From positions 50,567 through 114,566 of the forward strand of contig JAQUAF010000009.1 in assembly GCA_028687435.1 (NCBI GenBank): DNA of 64,000 nt, given 5' to 3'. This document shows positions 16,691 to 25,026 of the stretch, one piece after another. Made by a program: the position numbers and the translations under genes. Within the stretch, counting starts at the first letter, position 1; each line of letters begins with the position of its first letter. The stretch comes from Verrucomicrobiia bacterium. GTDB taxonomy: Bacteria; Verrucomicrobiota; Verrucomicrobiia; JABWAM01. The notes below the pieces were generated by a model that was not told where the DNA came from, ran no database searches, and was given only the letters and a program-made list of their open reading frames with translations.

Positions 16691-17947
16691 TTAATCTTTT
16701 GCGATTCTGTTGCGACCTTCGTGTTTGGCTTGATAGAGAAGAATGTCGGCTTTGCGGAGGAGTTGGTCGAGCGTTTTTTGGGGTTGGGTGGACAGGCCGA
16801 TGCTGATGGTGCAGGAGAGTTTTTTTTGGTGATGATGGATGAGGCTTTTTTCCAGGTCGCGGCGGAATGTTTCCAGCCGGCCAGCCATGGTTTCAGCGCC
16901 GGTTTCTGTTTGGAAGACGCAGAATTCCTCGCCGCCGAAACGGACGGTCACCGTCGGCGGCGGAAAACATTCGGCCAGAAGCGCGGAGACATGCCGGAGG
17001 GCTGCGTCGCCGGCATCGTGGCCATGGGTGTCATTGATCTGTTTGAAGTGATCGATGTCGAGCATGGCCGCGCCCACGGGGGTCTTGCGGGACAGCGCTT
17101 CGGCAAACAGGGGGGGAACCTTGTCGAAAAAGAAGCGCCGGTTGTGGAGTTTGGTGAGATAGTCCCGGTAGGAAAAATCGCGGATGATCTGGATTTGCTC
17201 CACAAACTCGATGTTTCTCAGGACGCGCCATTGGAATTCCTCGTCAAGAAACGGTTTTTTGATGTAATCGCTGGCGCCCATCTTGAGGAATTGGGCCGAA
17301 AGAGCCCGGTTATCCGTGGCGGAAACGCCAATCACCGCCATTTCCTCCTTTGAACGCAGTTTTCGGATTTCCGAAACCAGTTCCAGCCCGTTCATGCCCG
17401 GCATTTCGTAATCGGTAAGGGTCAGGATGACGTTTGGATTTTCACGAAGAAGAAAAAGGGCCTCATGCCCATTGTTCGCCTCCAGAACCTCGAATTTGAG
17501 CATTTTGAGCAGCATGACCTGCAACTTGCTGTTCACCACGCTGTCATCCACCACCAGAACCTTGCTTCCATGCCGCTGATGAATTTGCACGATCAACTGC
17601 ACGATCTGGTCAACACACTGGGGGCTTTTGACAATGTAACCAAGCGCTTTGCGCTGCTGGACCAATTGGCGGACGCTGTCATCGTAGTTGGCCGTCAGCA
17701 CCAGGGTTGGGACGTCGTGTTGACCGCAGTAATCGGCCACTTCTCCGGAAGGGGCATCCTTGAGGGTGAGATTGGTGACCACGCAAAGAATCCGTTCCGA
17801 ATGGTCTTTCAACAGGGATTTCGCCCGTTCGAAGGTGTGGGCCAGATCGACGCGCACATTGATCCGCTGTTGGACGGCCTGGCTCAGGGGGTGAAGGATC
17901 AACTGACTGTCATCCACCAGGAGCACAATGTCGGGTTTGGATGTCAT
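16691..17947 (-). CDS. Two-receiver response regulator with GGDEF domain
   Basis: A 418-residue diguanylate cyclase making c-di-GMP. Order: receiver 1 (about 7-125), receiver 2 (about 128-245), GGDEF (about 255-416) with the intact active site GGEEF at 338-342. Receiver 2 has its phospho-Asp D179 (LTDYEMPGMNG). In receiver 1 the position normally occupied by the phospho-Asp is N59 (VVTNLTLKD), while the acidic pair DD at 12-13 and K107 remain, so it probably cannot be phosphorylated. The start at 17947 (MTSKPDIVLL) agrees with a promoter 9 nt upstream. Divergent from the histidine kinase, a likely partner. Confidence 0.92.
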   Translation of the reverse strand: MTSKPDIVLLVDDSQLILHPLSQAVQQRINVRVDLAHTFERAKSLLKDHSERILCVVTNLTLKDAPSGEVADYCGQHDVPTLVLTANYDDSVRQLVQQRKALGYIVKSPQCVDQIVQLIVQIHQRHGSKVLVVDDSVVNSKLQVMLLKMLKFEVLEANNGHEALFLLRENPNVILTLTDYEMPGMNGLELVSEIRKLRSKEEMAVIGVSATDNRALSAQFLKMGASDYIKKPFLDEEFQWRVLRNIEFVEQIQIIRDFSYRDYLTKLHNRRFFFDKVPPLFAEALSRKTPVGAAMLDIDHFKQINDTHGHDAGDAALRHVSALLAECFPPPTVTVRFGGEEFCVFQTETGAETMAGRLETFRRDLEKSLIHHHQKKLSCTISIGLSTQPQKTLDQLLRKADILLYQAKHEGRNRIAKD

Positions 17948-17956
17948 TCGGAATTC

Positions 17957-17984
17957 AGCATAGCGAAATAAGGGGGCGCTGCAA
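17957..17984 (-). promoter_or_regulatory. Sigma70-like promoter of the GGDEF gene
   Basis: On the minus strand: TTGCAG (17979-17984), a 16-nt spacer and TATGCT (17957-17962), then 9 nt to the ATG. A start site would fall within about 3 nt of the start codon. Confidence 0.55.
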
Positions 17985-17992
17985 GCCGCAGA

Positions 17993-18021
17993 TTGACAGC
18001 TCCGGCGGGCGGTCATAGACT
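17993..18021 (+). promoter_or_regulatory. Sigma70-like promoter of the histidine kinase
   Basis: A consensus TTGACA (17993-17998), a 17-nt spacer and TAGACT (18016-18021), then exactly 6 nt to the ATG at 18028. This predicts a leaderless mRNA. It is back-to-back with the GGDEF promoter in an 80-nt divergent gap. Confidence 0.65.
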
Positions 18022-18027
18022 GCGGGG

Positions 18028-19167
18028 ATGGAAGCTTCCTCCGTCACAGCGTTTGCTCCTCCCGGCCGGGCGTCTTCCGATGAAGTCCGCCGGTTGCGGC
18101 AGTGTTTGCTGAACGCGCCGTTGTTGGGGAAGATGCTGAATTTGGTGCCGGAGATCCTGTTGGTGTTGAACAAGGAGCGGCAGATTGTTTTTGCCAACCA
18201 GGCAGCGATGGATTTTCTTGGGAAAAGGGATGTTGAGGAGATTTGCGGCATGAGGCCCGGGGAGGCGTTCAATTGCGTTCATGCCTGTGAAAAAGACGCC
18301 GGATGCGGGATCACCGAGTTCTGCCGGGTTTGCGGGGCGGTCAATGCCATTTTGAATTCCCAAAAAGGCAAGGTTGACGTTCAGGAATGCCGGATGGTCC
18401 GGCGCGATGGCTTGGACACCCTTGATTTAAAGGTATGGGCGGCCCCTGTGGAGATCAACGGGGAGACTTTTACGCTTTTTGCCATCACGGATATCAGCGC
18501 CGAGAAGCGGCGGAAGGTCCTTGAAAGGGTCTTTTTTCACGACATCCTGAACACCGCCGGCGGATTGCAGGGATTTGCCAGCCTTCTGAAGACATCTGAC
18601 CCGTCAAAGGCTGCGGAGATTGTTGACGTGATTTATGAGATATCAGGGCGGTTGGTGGAGGAAATCAAGGCGCAAAAGGAATTGAATGCCGCGGAGGCCA
18701 ATGAACTGGAGGTGTTTTGGGAGGAAGTGAATTCCTCGTCTGTTCTTAAAAACACGCATGATTTGTTTTTTAAACATGATTTGTGCAAGGGAAAGAAGCT
18801 GCGGATTGATGAGCGCGAGGCGAATATCCGATGGGAAAGCGACCGGACTTTGATATCCCGCATTCTCGACAACATGGTCAAAAACGCATTGGAGGCGTCG
18901 GCGCCGGGTCAAACGGTGACCATTGGCTGCCAGCGGATTCCGGAAGGGGTTGAGTTTTGGGTTCACAATGCCGCCTTCATGCCTCCGGATGTTCAATTGC
19001 AGGTTTTTCAGAGGTCTTTCACAACCAAGGGCAGCGGGCGCGGCTTGGGCGCCTATGGTATGAAATTGTTGGGAGAGCGTTATCTCAAAGGCCGGGTTTC
19101 CTTTGTCAGCACGGAAAAGGATGGAACCACTTTCAAGGCGGCTTTTCCCTTGCGTGTCAACAAATGA
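18028..19167 (+). CDS. PAS-domain sensor histidine kinase with Cys cluster
   Basis: A 379-residue soluble histidine kinase. A PAS domain (about 35-155) contains cysteines C83, C87, C93, C99 and C102 in a 20-residue loop (CVHACEKDAGCGITEFCRVC), suggesting metal, Fe-S or redox sensing. The phospho-acceptor is H171 in FFHDILNTAGG. The ATPase domain shows the N-box DNMVKNALEA (N286) and the G2-type motif GRGLGAYGMKLLGERY. No membrane segments. It reads divergently from the two-receiver GGDEF protein, the likely recipient of the phosphate, so a cytoplasmic redox or metal signal may tune c-di-GMP. Confidence 0.9.
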   Translation: MEASSVTAFAPPGRASSDEVRRLRQCLLNAPLLGKMLNLVPEILLVLNKERQIVFANQAAMDFLGKRDVEEICGMRPGEAFNCVHACEKDAGCGITEFCRVCGAVNAILNSQKGKVDVQECRMVRRDGLDTLDLKVWAAPVEINGETFTLFAITDISAEKRRKVLERVFFHDILNTAGGLQGFASLLKTSDPSKAAEIVDVIYEISGRLVEEIKAQKELNAAEANELEVFWEEVNSSSVLKNTHDLFFKHDLCKGKKLRIDEREANIRWESDRTLISRILDNMVKNALEASAPGQTVTIGCQRIPEGVEFWVHNAAFMPPDVQLQVFQRSFTTKGSGRGLGAYGMKLLGERYLKGRVSFVSTEKDGTTFKAAFPLRVNK

Positions 19168-19174
19168 GGGATTT

Positions 19175-19615
19175 ATGAAGGATGAATTCATGAAGGCGGC
19201 GATCGAGGAGGCGAAAACGGGGTTGAACGAAGGAGGCATTCCCATTGGTTCGGTGATTGTCCACCAAGGCAGGATTGCCGGACGCGGCCACAATCGGCGC
19301 GCGCAAAAAGGAAGCGCCATTTTGCACGGGGAAATGGACGCATTGGAAAACACGGGGCGCCAGCCGGCCTCGTTTTATCGGGAGTGCGTTCTTTACACCA
19401 CCCTGTCGCCCTGTTCCATGTGCAGCGGCGCCATCCTGCTTTACAAGATTCCGCGGGTGGTGATTGGCGAAAACAAAACCTTCATGGGAGAGGAGGAACT
19501 GCTCCGATCCCGCGGAGTCCAGGTGGAGGTGCTGCAGGATCAGGAGTGCGTGACTTTGATGGAGGAGTTTGTCCGGGACAAACCCCGGTTATGGAACGAG
19601 GACATCGGCGTGTGA
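19175..19615 (+). CDS. Cytosine deaminase of the fungal FCY1 type
   Basis: A 146-residue zinc deaminase. Zinc site HGEMDALEN (His plus catalytic Glu) and SPCSMCSGAI (two Cys). Beyond the generic deaminase motifs, it shares with yeast cytosine deaminase the stretch LYTTLSPC-x-MC-x-GAI, IPRVVIGEN and the C-terminal W-x-EDIG. It is therefore more likely a free-base cytosine (or related nucleobase/nucleoside) deaminase than tRNA deaminase TadA. Start 19175 is 7 nt after the kinase stop; an ATG at 19190 is an alternative. The 3' end overlaps the convergent pseudouridine synthase by 27 nt. Confidence 0.85.
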   Translation: MKDEFMKAAIEEAKTGLNEGGIPIGSVIVHQGRIAGRGHNRRAQKGSAILHGEMDALENTGRQPASFYRECVLYTTLSPCSMCSGAILLYKIPRVVIGENKTFMGEEELLRSRGVQVEVLQDQECVTLMEEFVRDKPRLWNEDIGV

Positions 19616-20377
19616 TGGATTGCCGGCGTTTTCCGATTGGCCGCCCCGGGGCAGGAACCGGCGGAGATATTTCAAGGTGATTTCAAAGTCCTTGGGCGCG
19701 GGGGCTTGGATGACAAGGGGTTCCCGGGTTTGGGGATGAATCAACGCGAGCCGTTCAGCATGCAGGGCGAGGCGTTTGATGAGGGGACGTTCAATCGCGC
19801 CGCGTTTGAGTTTGTAGGCTGGCTTGATGGCGGAAAGGTAAAAGGGCCTGCCATCGCCATAGAGCGGGTCAACCATGATCGTGCAGCCAATGGCTTTCAG
19901 GTGGACACGGATTTGGTGGGTGCGCCCGGTCAGGGGAAAAACCTCCAGCCAGACATGACCGCGGAATTGTTCCAACACGCGGTATCGCGTCTGGCTGGGG
20001 CGGCCGCCTTTTGCCACGCGCATGAATCCGGGACGGCGAAAGTCCTCGCCGATGGGCAAATCGATGCAATCCTCCTGGCGCGGAGGGGCGCCGTGGCAAA
20101 TGGCAAGGTAACGTTTTTCAATTTTCCGGGATTGAAACAGGCCGCAAAGAAAATCGAGGGATGTTTTGTCCTTGGCGCAAAGGAGCACGCCGCTGGTGCC
20201 GCGATCGAGCCGGTGAACATTGAAGATGTTGGCGCCTTTCTGTTCGTGAACCAGTTGCATGAGGTTGACGCCTTCTTTTTCCATGTTTCCAGGAGCGGTC
20301 AGCAGGCCGCCCGGCTTGTCGAACGCCAGTAAAAAATCGTCTTCGTACAGGATGGGGGGGAGGGGAGTGGGGGGCAT
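19589..20377 (-). CDS. RluA-family RNA pseudouridine synthase
   Basis: A 262-residue enzyme converting uridine to pseudouridine in rRNA or tRNA. The catalytic Asp is in HRLDRGTSGVLL, with the supporting motifs AFDKPGGLLTAPG, RYLAICHG and LTGRTHQIRVHL. There is no N-terminal S4 domain, so it is the short RluA/RluC-core type. Its RNA target cannot be predicted. Convergent with the deaminase gene; an ATG at the 5' end begins directly at the family core. Confidence 0.9.
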   Translation of the reverse strand: MPPTPLPPILYEDDFLLAFDKPGGLLTAPGNMEKEGVNLMQLVHEQKGANIFNVHRLDRGTSGVLLCAKDKTSLDFLCGLFQSRKIEKRYLAICHGAPPRQEDCIDLPIGEDFRRPGFMRVAKGGRPSQTRYRVLEQFRGHVWLEVFPLTGRTHQIRVHLKAIGCTIMVDPLYGDGRPFYLSAIKPAYKLKRGAIERPLIKRLALHAERLALIHPQTREPLVIQAPAPKDFEITLKYLRRFLPRGGQSENAGNPSHADVLVP

Positions 20378-20433
20378 GGCTATTTTCTTGCGCGGAGGAA
20401 GGGTTGGTGATGTGATTGTGTTTTATGATTCCG

Positions 20434-21687
20434 ATGAAGCTTAGCGAGGTTCTGACGGCGCTGCAAGAACCGGATGCAAATGATTGTCTTAAAATTGAAT
20501 GGGATAAGGCGATGCGGGCCATGCCGTCCTCAATCCCATCCTTTCTTTTGCCCGGGGAATTCAAAACAAGCCGGGAATGGGCGGGATTTGGCCCCGAGTT
20601 GGATGCCCTTCTGGAATCGGGCGCGGCGAGGATTCGCGAGAATCCGGCCTTGATGTGCCTGACCTGGTATTATCACTGGCGGACATTTGACTGCGCGGAT
20701 GAATCGCTGATCGACGCGCCGGCGCTGGAGAAATGCCTGGGGGAATGGGCCGGCCTGCCCTTTCTTCTGATTGCCCTGTCATGGATTCCAAAATTGCGGG
20801 CATACCATCGGATATTGGGAGTGCCGGAGAATGTCACGCGGGAAACCGGTTTGCAGGTGAGCTCCTATTGTTCCAATTACCAGCGGTCGCATGGCGGGCA
20901 TTATGGGATCATGACCCGCCAGATGCGGTGGCTGCGCAACTACGTGGGCAAAAATCTTTATTTCCGGATCGGGCGAATGGAGTATTGGTTCAAGGAGTTT
21001 GACGGCGAATTGGAGGTGTACCGGCATATTGAAAACAGCAAGGTTGTGGCGTTGATGGCCGGCGGACTGGCTTTTGGCGCGGACGGGTTTCGCGATGTGT
21101 CCAAAGGAACTGATCCCGGGGCATGGACTTCCACTCTGGAGAAAACGGATCGCGAAGCCAGGGGGCATCCAGTTTTGCCAGCGGGAAAGGTTTCCTTGCA
21201 ACCGGCCACGCTTCCCCTGGCGGAGTGGAAATGTGTTTTGAAAAAAGGGGATGGCATCCTGGACATGCACATCCCCGCCGGAGGAAACATGACGCTGGAG
21301 AAATGCGGAGATTCCATGAGACGGGCTGTGGAATTTTTCCGCCAATATTTTCCGGATAAAAAGCCGTCCGCTTTTCTGTGCAAATCATGGATGTTCAGCC
21401 CATGTCTGGAGGAAATTCTGCCCCCGTCCGCGAATCTGGTGAAATATATGCGGGAGCTGTATCTTTATCCAAATGAGGGGGTGGACAGGACGCTTTGGTT
21501 TGTGTTTCTCCAGAACCAATTCGATCCCGCCACCGCGCCGAGGGAGACCAGCCTGCAGCGTGCTGTTTACGATTATGTGACAAGCGGACATTTGTGGCGC
21601 ACGGGCAACATGTTTTTTCTGACCGATGACCTGCCTCATTTTGGGACCGGATTTTACCGGGGGAATTTTCCGGCCGGCTTGGTTTGA
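20434..21687 (+). CDS. Acyltransferase-like protein with GNAT-like C-terminal domain
   Basis: About 417 residues, soluble. The N-terminal half is helical (LTWYYHWRTFD, FLLIALSWIPKLRAYHRILG). The C-terminal part has beta-rich GNAT-like features (LDMHIPAGGNMTLEKCGDSM, FFRQYFPDKKPSAFLCKSWM, LEEILPPSANLVKY). This pattern matches, from memory, a family of paired N-acyltransferase N-terminal plus GNAT-like C-terminal domains of unknown substrate. Starts at 20425 and 20434 are in frame; 20434 (MKLSEVLTAL) is chosen. It is divergent from the pseudouridine synthase gene. No role is assigned. Confidence 0.6.
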   Translation: MKLSEVLTALQEPDANDCLKIEWDKAMRAMPSSIPSFLLPGEFKTSREWAGFGPELDALLESGAARIRENPALMCLTWYYHWRTFDCADESLIDAPALEKCLGEWAGLPFLLIALSWIPKLRAYHRILGVPENVTRETGLQVSSYCSNYQRSHGGHYGIMTRQMRWLRNYVGKNLYFRIGRMEYWFKEFDGELEVYRHIENSKVVALMAGGLAFGADGFRDVSKGTDPGAWTSTLEKTDREARGHPVLPAGKVSLQPATLPLAEWKCVLKKGDGILDMHIPAGGNMTLEKCGDSMRRAVEFFRQYFPDKKPSAFLCKSWMFSPCLEEILPPSANLVKYMRELYLYPNEGVDRTLWFVFLQNQFDPATAPRETSLQRAVYDYVTSGHLWRTGNMFFLTDDLPHFGTGFYRGNFPAGLV

Positions 21688-21699
21688 AGACCAGTGGTG

Positions 21700-21736
21700 G
21701 GACGCCCGCGTTCCCGGGAAAGGATCTCAATTAGGT
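21700..21736. repeat. Short repeat shared with 60836-60872
   Basis: The sequence GGACGCCCGCGTTCCC followed by GGGAAAGGATCTCAATTAGG is nearly identical to 60836-60872, where it follows the hairpin repeat. Here it stands alone, immediately downstream of the acyltransferase-like gene. Confidence 0.7.
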
Positions 21737-21793
21737 CGGGGCGAACGCATTAAGAAATCGGGGGTTGCGATATTTTTTTGTTTTGAGGCGATC

Positions 21794-21931
21794 TCTGGAT
21801 TCCCGCTTTCGCGGGAATGACGTGAGAGGGCGATGCCTGTCATCTCCAGTATCTCAATTTTTTGTCATTTCCATTTCTGCTTCTCATCCCCTTTTTTTTC
21901 TTCGTCATTCCCGCGAAAGCGGGAATCCAGA
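21794..21931. repeat. Pair of inverted 29-bp repeats
   Basis: A 29-nt unit (core GGATTCCCGCTTTCGCGGGAA) at 21794-21822 recurs as a perfect reverse complement at 21903-21931; each unit is itself a hairpin. This class of ttcccgctttcgcgggaatgac repeat is a common dispersed element. The 288-nt gap 21688-21975 contains only repeats and the DUF2339 promoter. Confidence 0.85.
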
Positions 21932-21940
21932 CCGGCGGGC

Positions 21941-21969
21941 TTGTCTTTTTCGCCACAAAAGGCTAGGGA
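21941..21969 (+). promoter_or_regulatory. Sigma70-like promoter of the DUF2339 gene
   Basis: TTGTCT (21941-21946), a 17-nt spacer and TAGGGA (21964-21969), followed by 6 nt and the ATG at 21976. The layout predicts a leaderless transcript. It lies 9 nt after the right repeat arm. Confidence 0.5.
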
Positions 21970-21975
21970 TGGGGC

Positions 21976-24900
21976 ATGGTATCCCATGCGTTTGCCCACT
22001 TGGCGCCAGGCGGCTTTTTTTTCTTTCTGGTTGTGGTTGTTGCCGGGGCATGGGTGATTCGAAAACTCTGGCAGAGCACGGATCGGTTGGATGAGTTGGA
22101 GGGACGGATGAGACGGATGGAAACCCAATGGGCAATGCTCATGCGGGAAAGGGATCGTCAACCCGCAAAGCCGGACGCAGCCCAACCCGGGATTTCCAAG
22201 CCGCCGGTGGCCGCGCCTCCGATTGTTTCTTCCGTTGGCAGTGGCGGGGTTCCCCCGGTGGTTGTTCCGCCGCATCCCGAGCAGGCGCCTGTTGCGATTT
22301 CATCGATCAGGCCGGCAGGGGATATTCCGCCGCCGATGCCGGTCTGGGCGTCACCCTCTGAAATGCCGCCCCCGCCTGCGGTCAAAACACCCGAACCTTT
22401 TGCATGGGAAAACTTCCTGGGCGCAAAATTGTCGGCGTGGTTGGGCGGGCTGGTCACCTTTCTGACCGTGGCCTATTTTGTAAAATATTCATTTGAGAAC
22501 AATCTGATCAGCCCTCAGATGCGTCTGGCGATTGGTTTTCTTGCCGGAGTCGGATTGCTGGCGGGAGGATTGATGATGTCCCGGCAGAAGTACGCGGTGA
22601 TGGTGCAGAGTCTTTGTTCCTCGGGGGTGCTGGTGTTGTATGGGACTGGTTTTGCGGCTCATGCCTATTACCATCTGATCGGGCCCGTGCCGGCTTTTGG
22701 ATTGATGGTCCTGATCACAATGGCGGCTTTTCTTCTGGCGGTGCGTCTTGACGCGCAGGTGGTGGCGGTGTTGGGGTTGATTGGCGGATTTTTGACGCCG
22801 ATGATTCTTTCCACGGGCGCCGACAATCCAGCGGGCCTGTTTTCGTATGTCGCCATTTTGGACATCGGCCTTGTTGCGGTGGCCTTGAGGCAACGGTGGC
22901 AGTATTTGATTTTGATGGCAGCCGTGGCGACTGTGTGCATGCAGGCGGGGTGGGCGGACCGGTTTTTATGCGAGGAAAAGGCGCTGACGGCCATGACGGT
23001 TTACTGCGGATTTGCGGTCTTTTTTTCAGCGGTATGCGTGACGGCATGGCGTCAGGGACGGCAGACCATGCTGACGGGGCTGGCGGTTTTGGCGCCGGCG
23101 TTTGCCGCCCTGGTGCTTGCCTTTTATTTTGTCGCCCATCCTTATCCCCGGGTTTGCGCCAAGCCGTGGCTGCTTTTCACCCACCTGTTTTTGGCGGATG
23201 CCTGCCTGATTCCGGTGGCGTTGATTCATCAGCGCGGCCGGCCGGCGTTCAATGTCGCAGGAGGATTCATTTTTCTGCTGTTGACGGTGTGGGTGTTTGA
23301 CGCATTGACCACGGCCTTGTTGAACTGGGCGTTGGGATGTTTTCTGGTTTTTGCCGTCCTGCACTCGCTGTTTCCCGTCATTTTGCAGCGTTTCCGCCCC
23401 GGCGCGGGGATTTCCATGGCCACGCACATCTTTCCTCCGGTGGCGCTGTTGTTGATGATGGTTCCGATTCTGAAACATGCGGATGCCAGCCTGTTTATCT
23501 GGCCCTGTATTCTTCTTGTTGACGCGCTGGCTGTCGGGCTGGCCGTGTTGACCGCCTCGATGGCTTCGATTGCGGCGGTGTTGGTGTTGACGATTCTGGC
23601 TGTGGCAAGCTGGATTCTGAGAACACCGCCAACCTTGGCGGATTTGCCGGTCGAACTGGCCTTGATTGGCGGATTTGCCCTTTTCTTTTTCGGGGTGGGA
23701 TTGGTGGCGGGCCGCAAAATTCTTGCCAAGCTTCAATTGGCGGGACCGTCCGGGGCTGGCGCCGCACAAAGCAATCCGGCGTTATCCCAGATTCCGGCCT
23801 TGTCCGCCATCATGCCCTTTTTACTTCTGATGATGGTATGCCTGCGTTTGCCGCCGGCCGATCCTTCGCCTGTGTTTGGGCTGGCCGCATTGTTGACGGT
23901 TTTGTTGTTTGGCTTGGTTCTTTATCATCGGGCGGATGCGGTGGGCGGGGTGGCCTTGGTCTGCGTCCTGATCCTGCAGCATATCTGGCACGAACGATCC
24001 TTTGCCTCCGCGACCTCGATGTCGTCGCTTCTGTGGGCGGCGGGTTTTGCCGCGATGTTTTTCCTCTTCCCATTTTTATTCAGGCGCCATCTGCAAAGCA
24101 GGGCCGGGCCATGGGCGGTTTCCGCGCTGTCTTTGCCTGCGCACTTTTATTTGCTGCATGATTTGGTGAAGACCCTGTGGCCCAATCCGTACATGGGCCT
24201 CCTGCCGGCTTTGCTGGTCTTGCCATGTCTGACGGCGCTGATGCGTTTGTCGCGAAAGACGCGGACGGATCTTCCAAGCCGGAATGCCTTGCTGGCTTTG
24301 TATGGGGGAGCGGCCCTGTTTTTTGTGACCCTGATTTTCCCCATCCAATTTTCCAACCAATGGTGGACGCTCGGATGGGCTTTGGAGGGCGCGGCATTGC
24401 TGTGGTTTTATCATCGTGTTCCGCATCCGGGATTGCGAATGGCTGGGGCGGGGCTTTTGCTGGCGGCTTTTGTCCGGCTGGGATTGAATCCCGAGATTTT
24501 CAATTATTACGAGCGGAGCGGATATCCGATATTGAACTGGTATTTGTATTCCTATGGAGTGGTGGCCGCCTGTTTGCTGGCGGGAGCCCGATGGCTGGCC
24601 GCGCCTCCGGATGCGTTTGGCGCAAAAAAGGGACCGGGAATTTTGCAGGCCATGGGAACCGTCCTGCTGTTCATGCTGTTGAACATCGAGATTGCGGATT
24701 ATTTTTGCGAAGGGACCCGTCTGCGGTTTTATTTTTCGGCCAGTCTGGCCCAGGACATGACTTGTTCGATCGGCTGGGCGTTTTTTGCCCTGATCTTGTT
24801 GGGGGTGGGAATCCGGCTGAACCGGGCGGCCGCGCGATATGCCGGCCTGGGATTGCTGGTGGTGGCGGTCTGCAAGCTTTTTCTGCACGACCTCTGGCGG

Positions 24901-25026
24901 CTGCGGGAACTCTATCGGGTGGGGTCCCTTTTGGGATTGGCGTTGACGTTGATGCTGGTGTCTTTCATTTATCAACGGTTCATTGCACGACAGTCCTCCA
25001 AAGGAGAAAAACCACATGAGAATTGA
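21976..25026 (+). CDS. DUF2339 polytopic membrane protein
   Basis: A 1016-residue inner-membrane protein. One N-terminal helix (FFFFLVVVVAGAWVI) and a short charged coiled segment precede a proline-rich linker (about 60-130), then ENFLGAKLSAWLGGLVTFL, the conserved DUF2339 opening, followed by some 25 predicted membrane helices in pairs. The family is of unknown function; some members are discussed as envelope proteins. The gene overlaps the DUF3999 gene by 11 nt, the usual pairing of these families, implying a shared complex. Length is typical. Confidence 0.88.
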   Translation: MVSHAFAHLAPGGFFFFLVVVVAGAWVIRKLWQSTDRLDELEGRMRRMETQWAMLMRERDRQPAKPDAAQPGISKPPVAAPPIVSSVGSGGVPPVVVPPHPEQAPVAISSIRPAGDIPPPMPVWASPSEMPPPPAVKTPEPFAWENFLGAKLSAWLGGLVTFLTVAYFVKYSFENNLISPQMRLAIGFLAGVGLLAGGLMMSRQKYAVMVQSLCSSGVLVLYGTGFAAHAYYHLIGPVPAFGLMVLITMAAFLLAVRLDAQVVAVLGLIGGFLTPMILSTGADNPAGLFSYVAILDIGLVAVALRQRWQYLILMAAVATVCMQAGWADRFLCEEKALTAMTVYCGFAVFFSAVCVTAWRQGRQTMLTGLAVLAPAFAALVLAFYFVAHPYPRVCAKPWLLFTHLFLADACLIPVALIHQRGRPAFNVAGGFIFLLLTVWVFDALTTALLNWALGCFLVFAVLHSLFPVILQRFRPGAGISMATHIFPPVALLLMMVPILKHADASLFIWPCILLVDALAVGLAVLTASMASIAAVLVLTILAVASWILRTPPTLADLPVELALIGGFALFFFGVGLVAGRKILAKLQLAGPSGAGAAQSNPALSQIPALSAIMPFLLLMMVCLRLPPADPSPVFGLAALLTVLLFGLVLYHRADAVGGVALVCVLILQHIWHERSFASATSMSSLLWAAGFAAMFFLFPFLFRRHLQSRAGPWAVSALSLPAHFYLLHDLVKTLWPNPYMGLLPALLVLPCLTALMRLSRKTRTDLPSRNALLALYGGAALFFVTLIFPIQFSNQWWTLGWALEGAALLWFYHRVPHPGLRMAGAGLLLAAFVRLGLNPEIFNYYERSGYPILNWYLYSYGVVAACLLAGARWLAAPPDAFGAKKGPGILQAMGTVLLFMLLNIEIADYFCEGTRLRFYFSASLAQDMTCSIGWAFFALILLGVGIRLNRAAARYAGLGLLVVAVCKLFLHDLWRLRELYRVGSLLGLALTLMLVSFIYQRFIARQSSKGEKPHEN

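Noticed and set aside
19175..19615. tadA (tRNA adenosine deaminase)
   Set aside because: Motifs and C-terminus match the fungal-type cytosine deaminase pattern rather than TadA.
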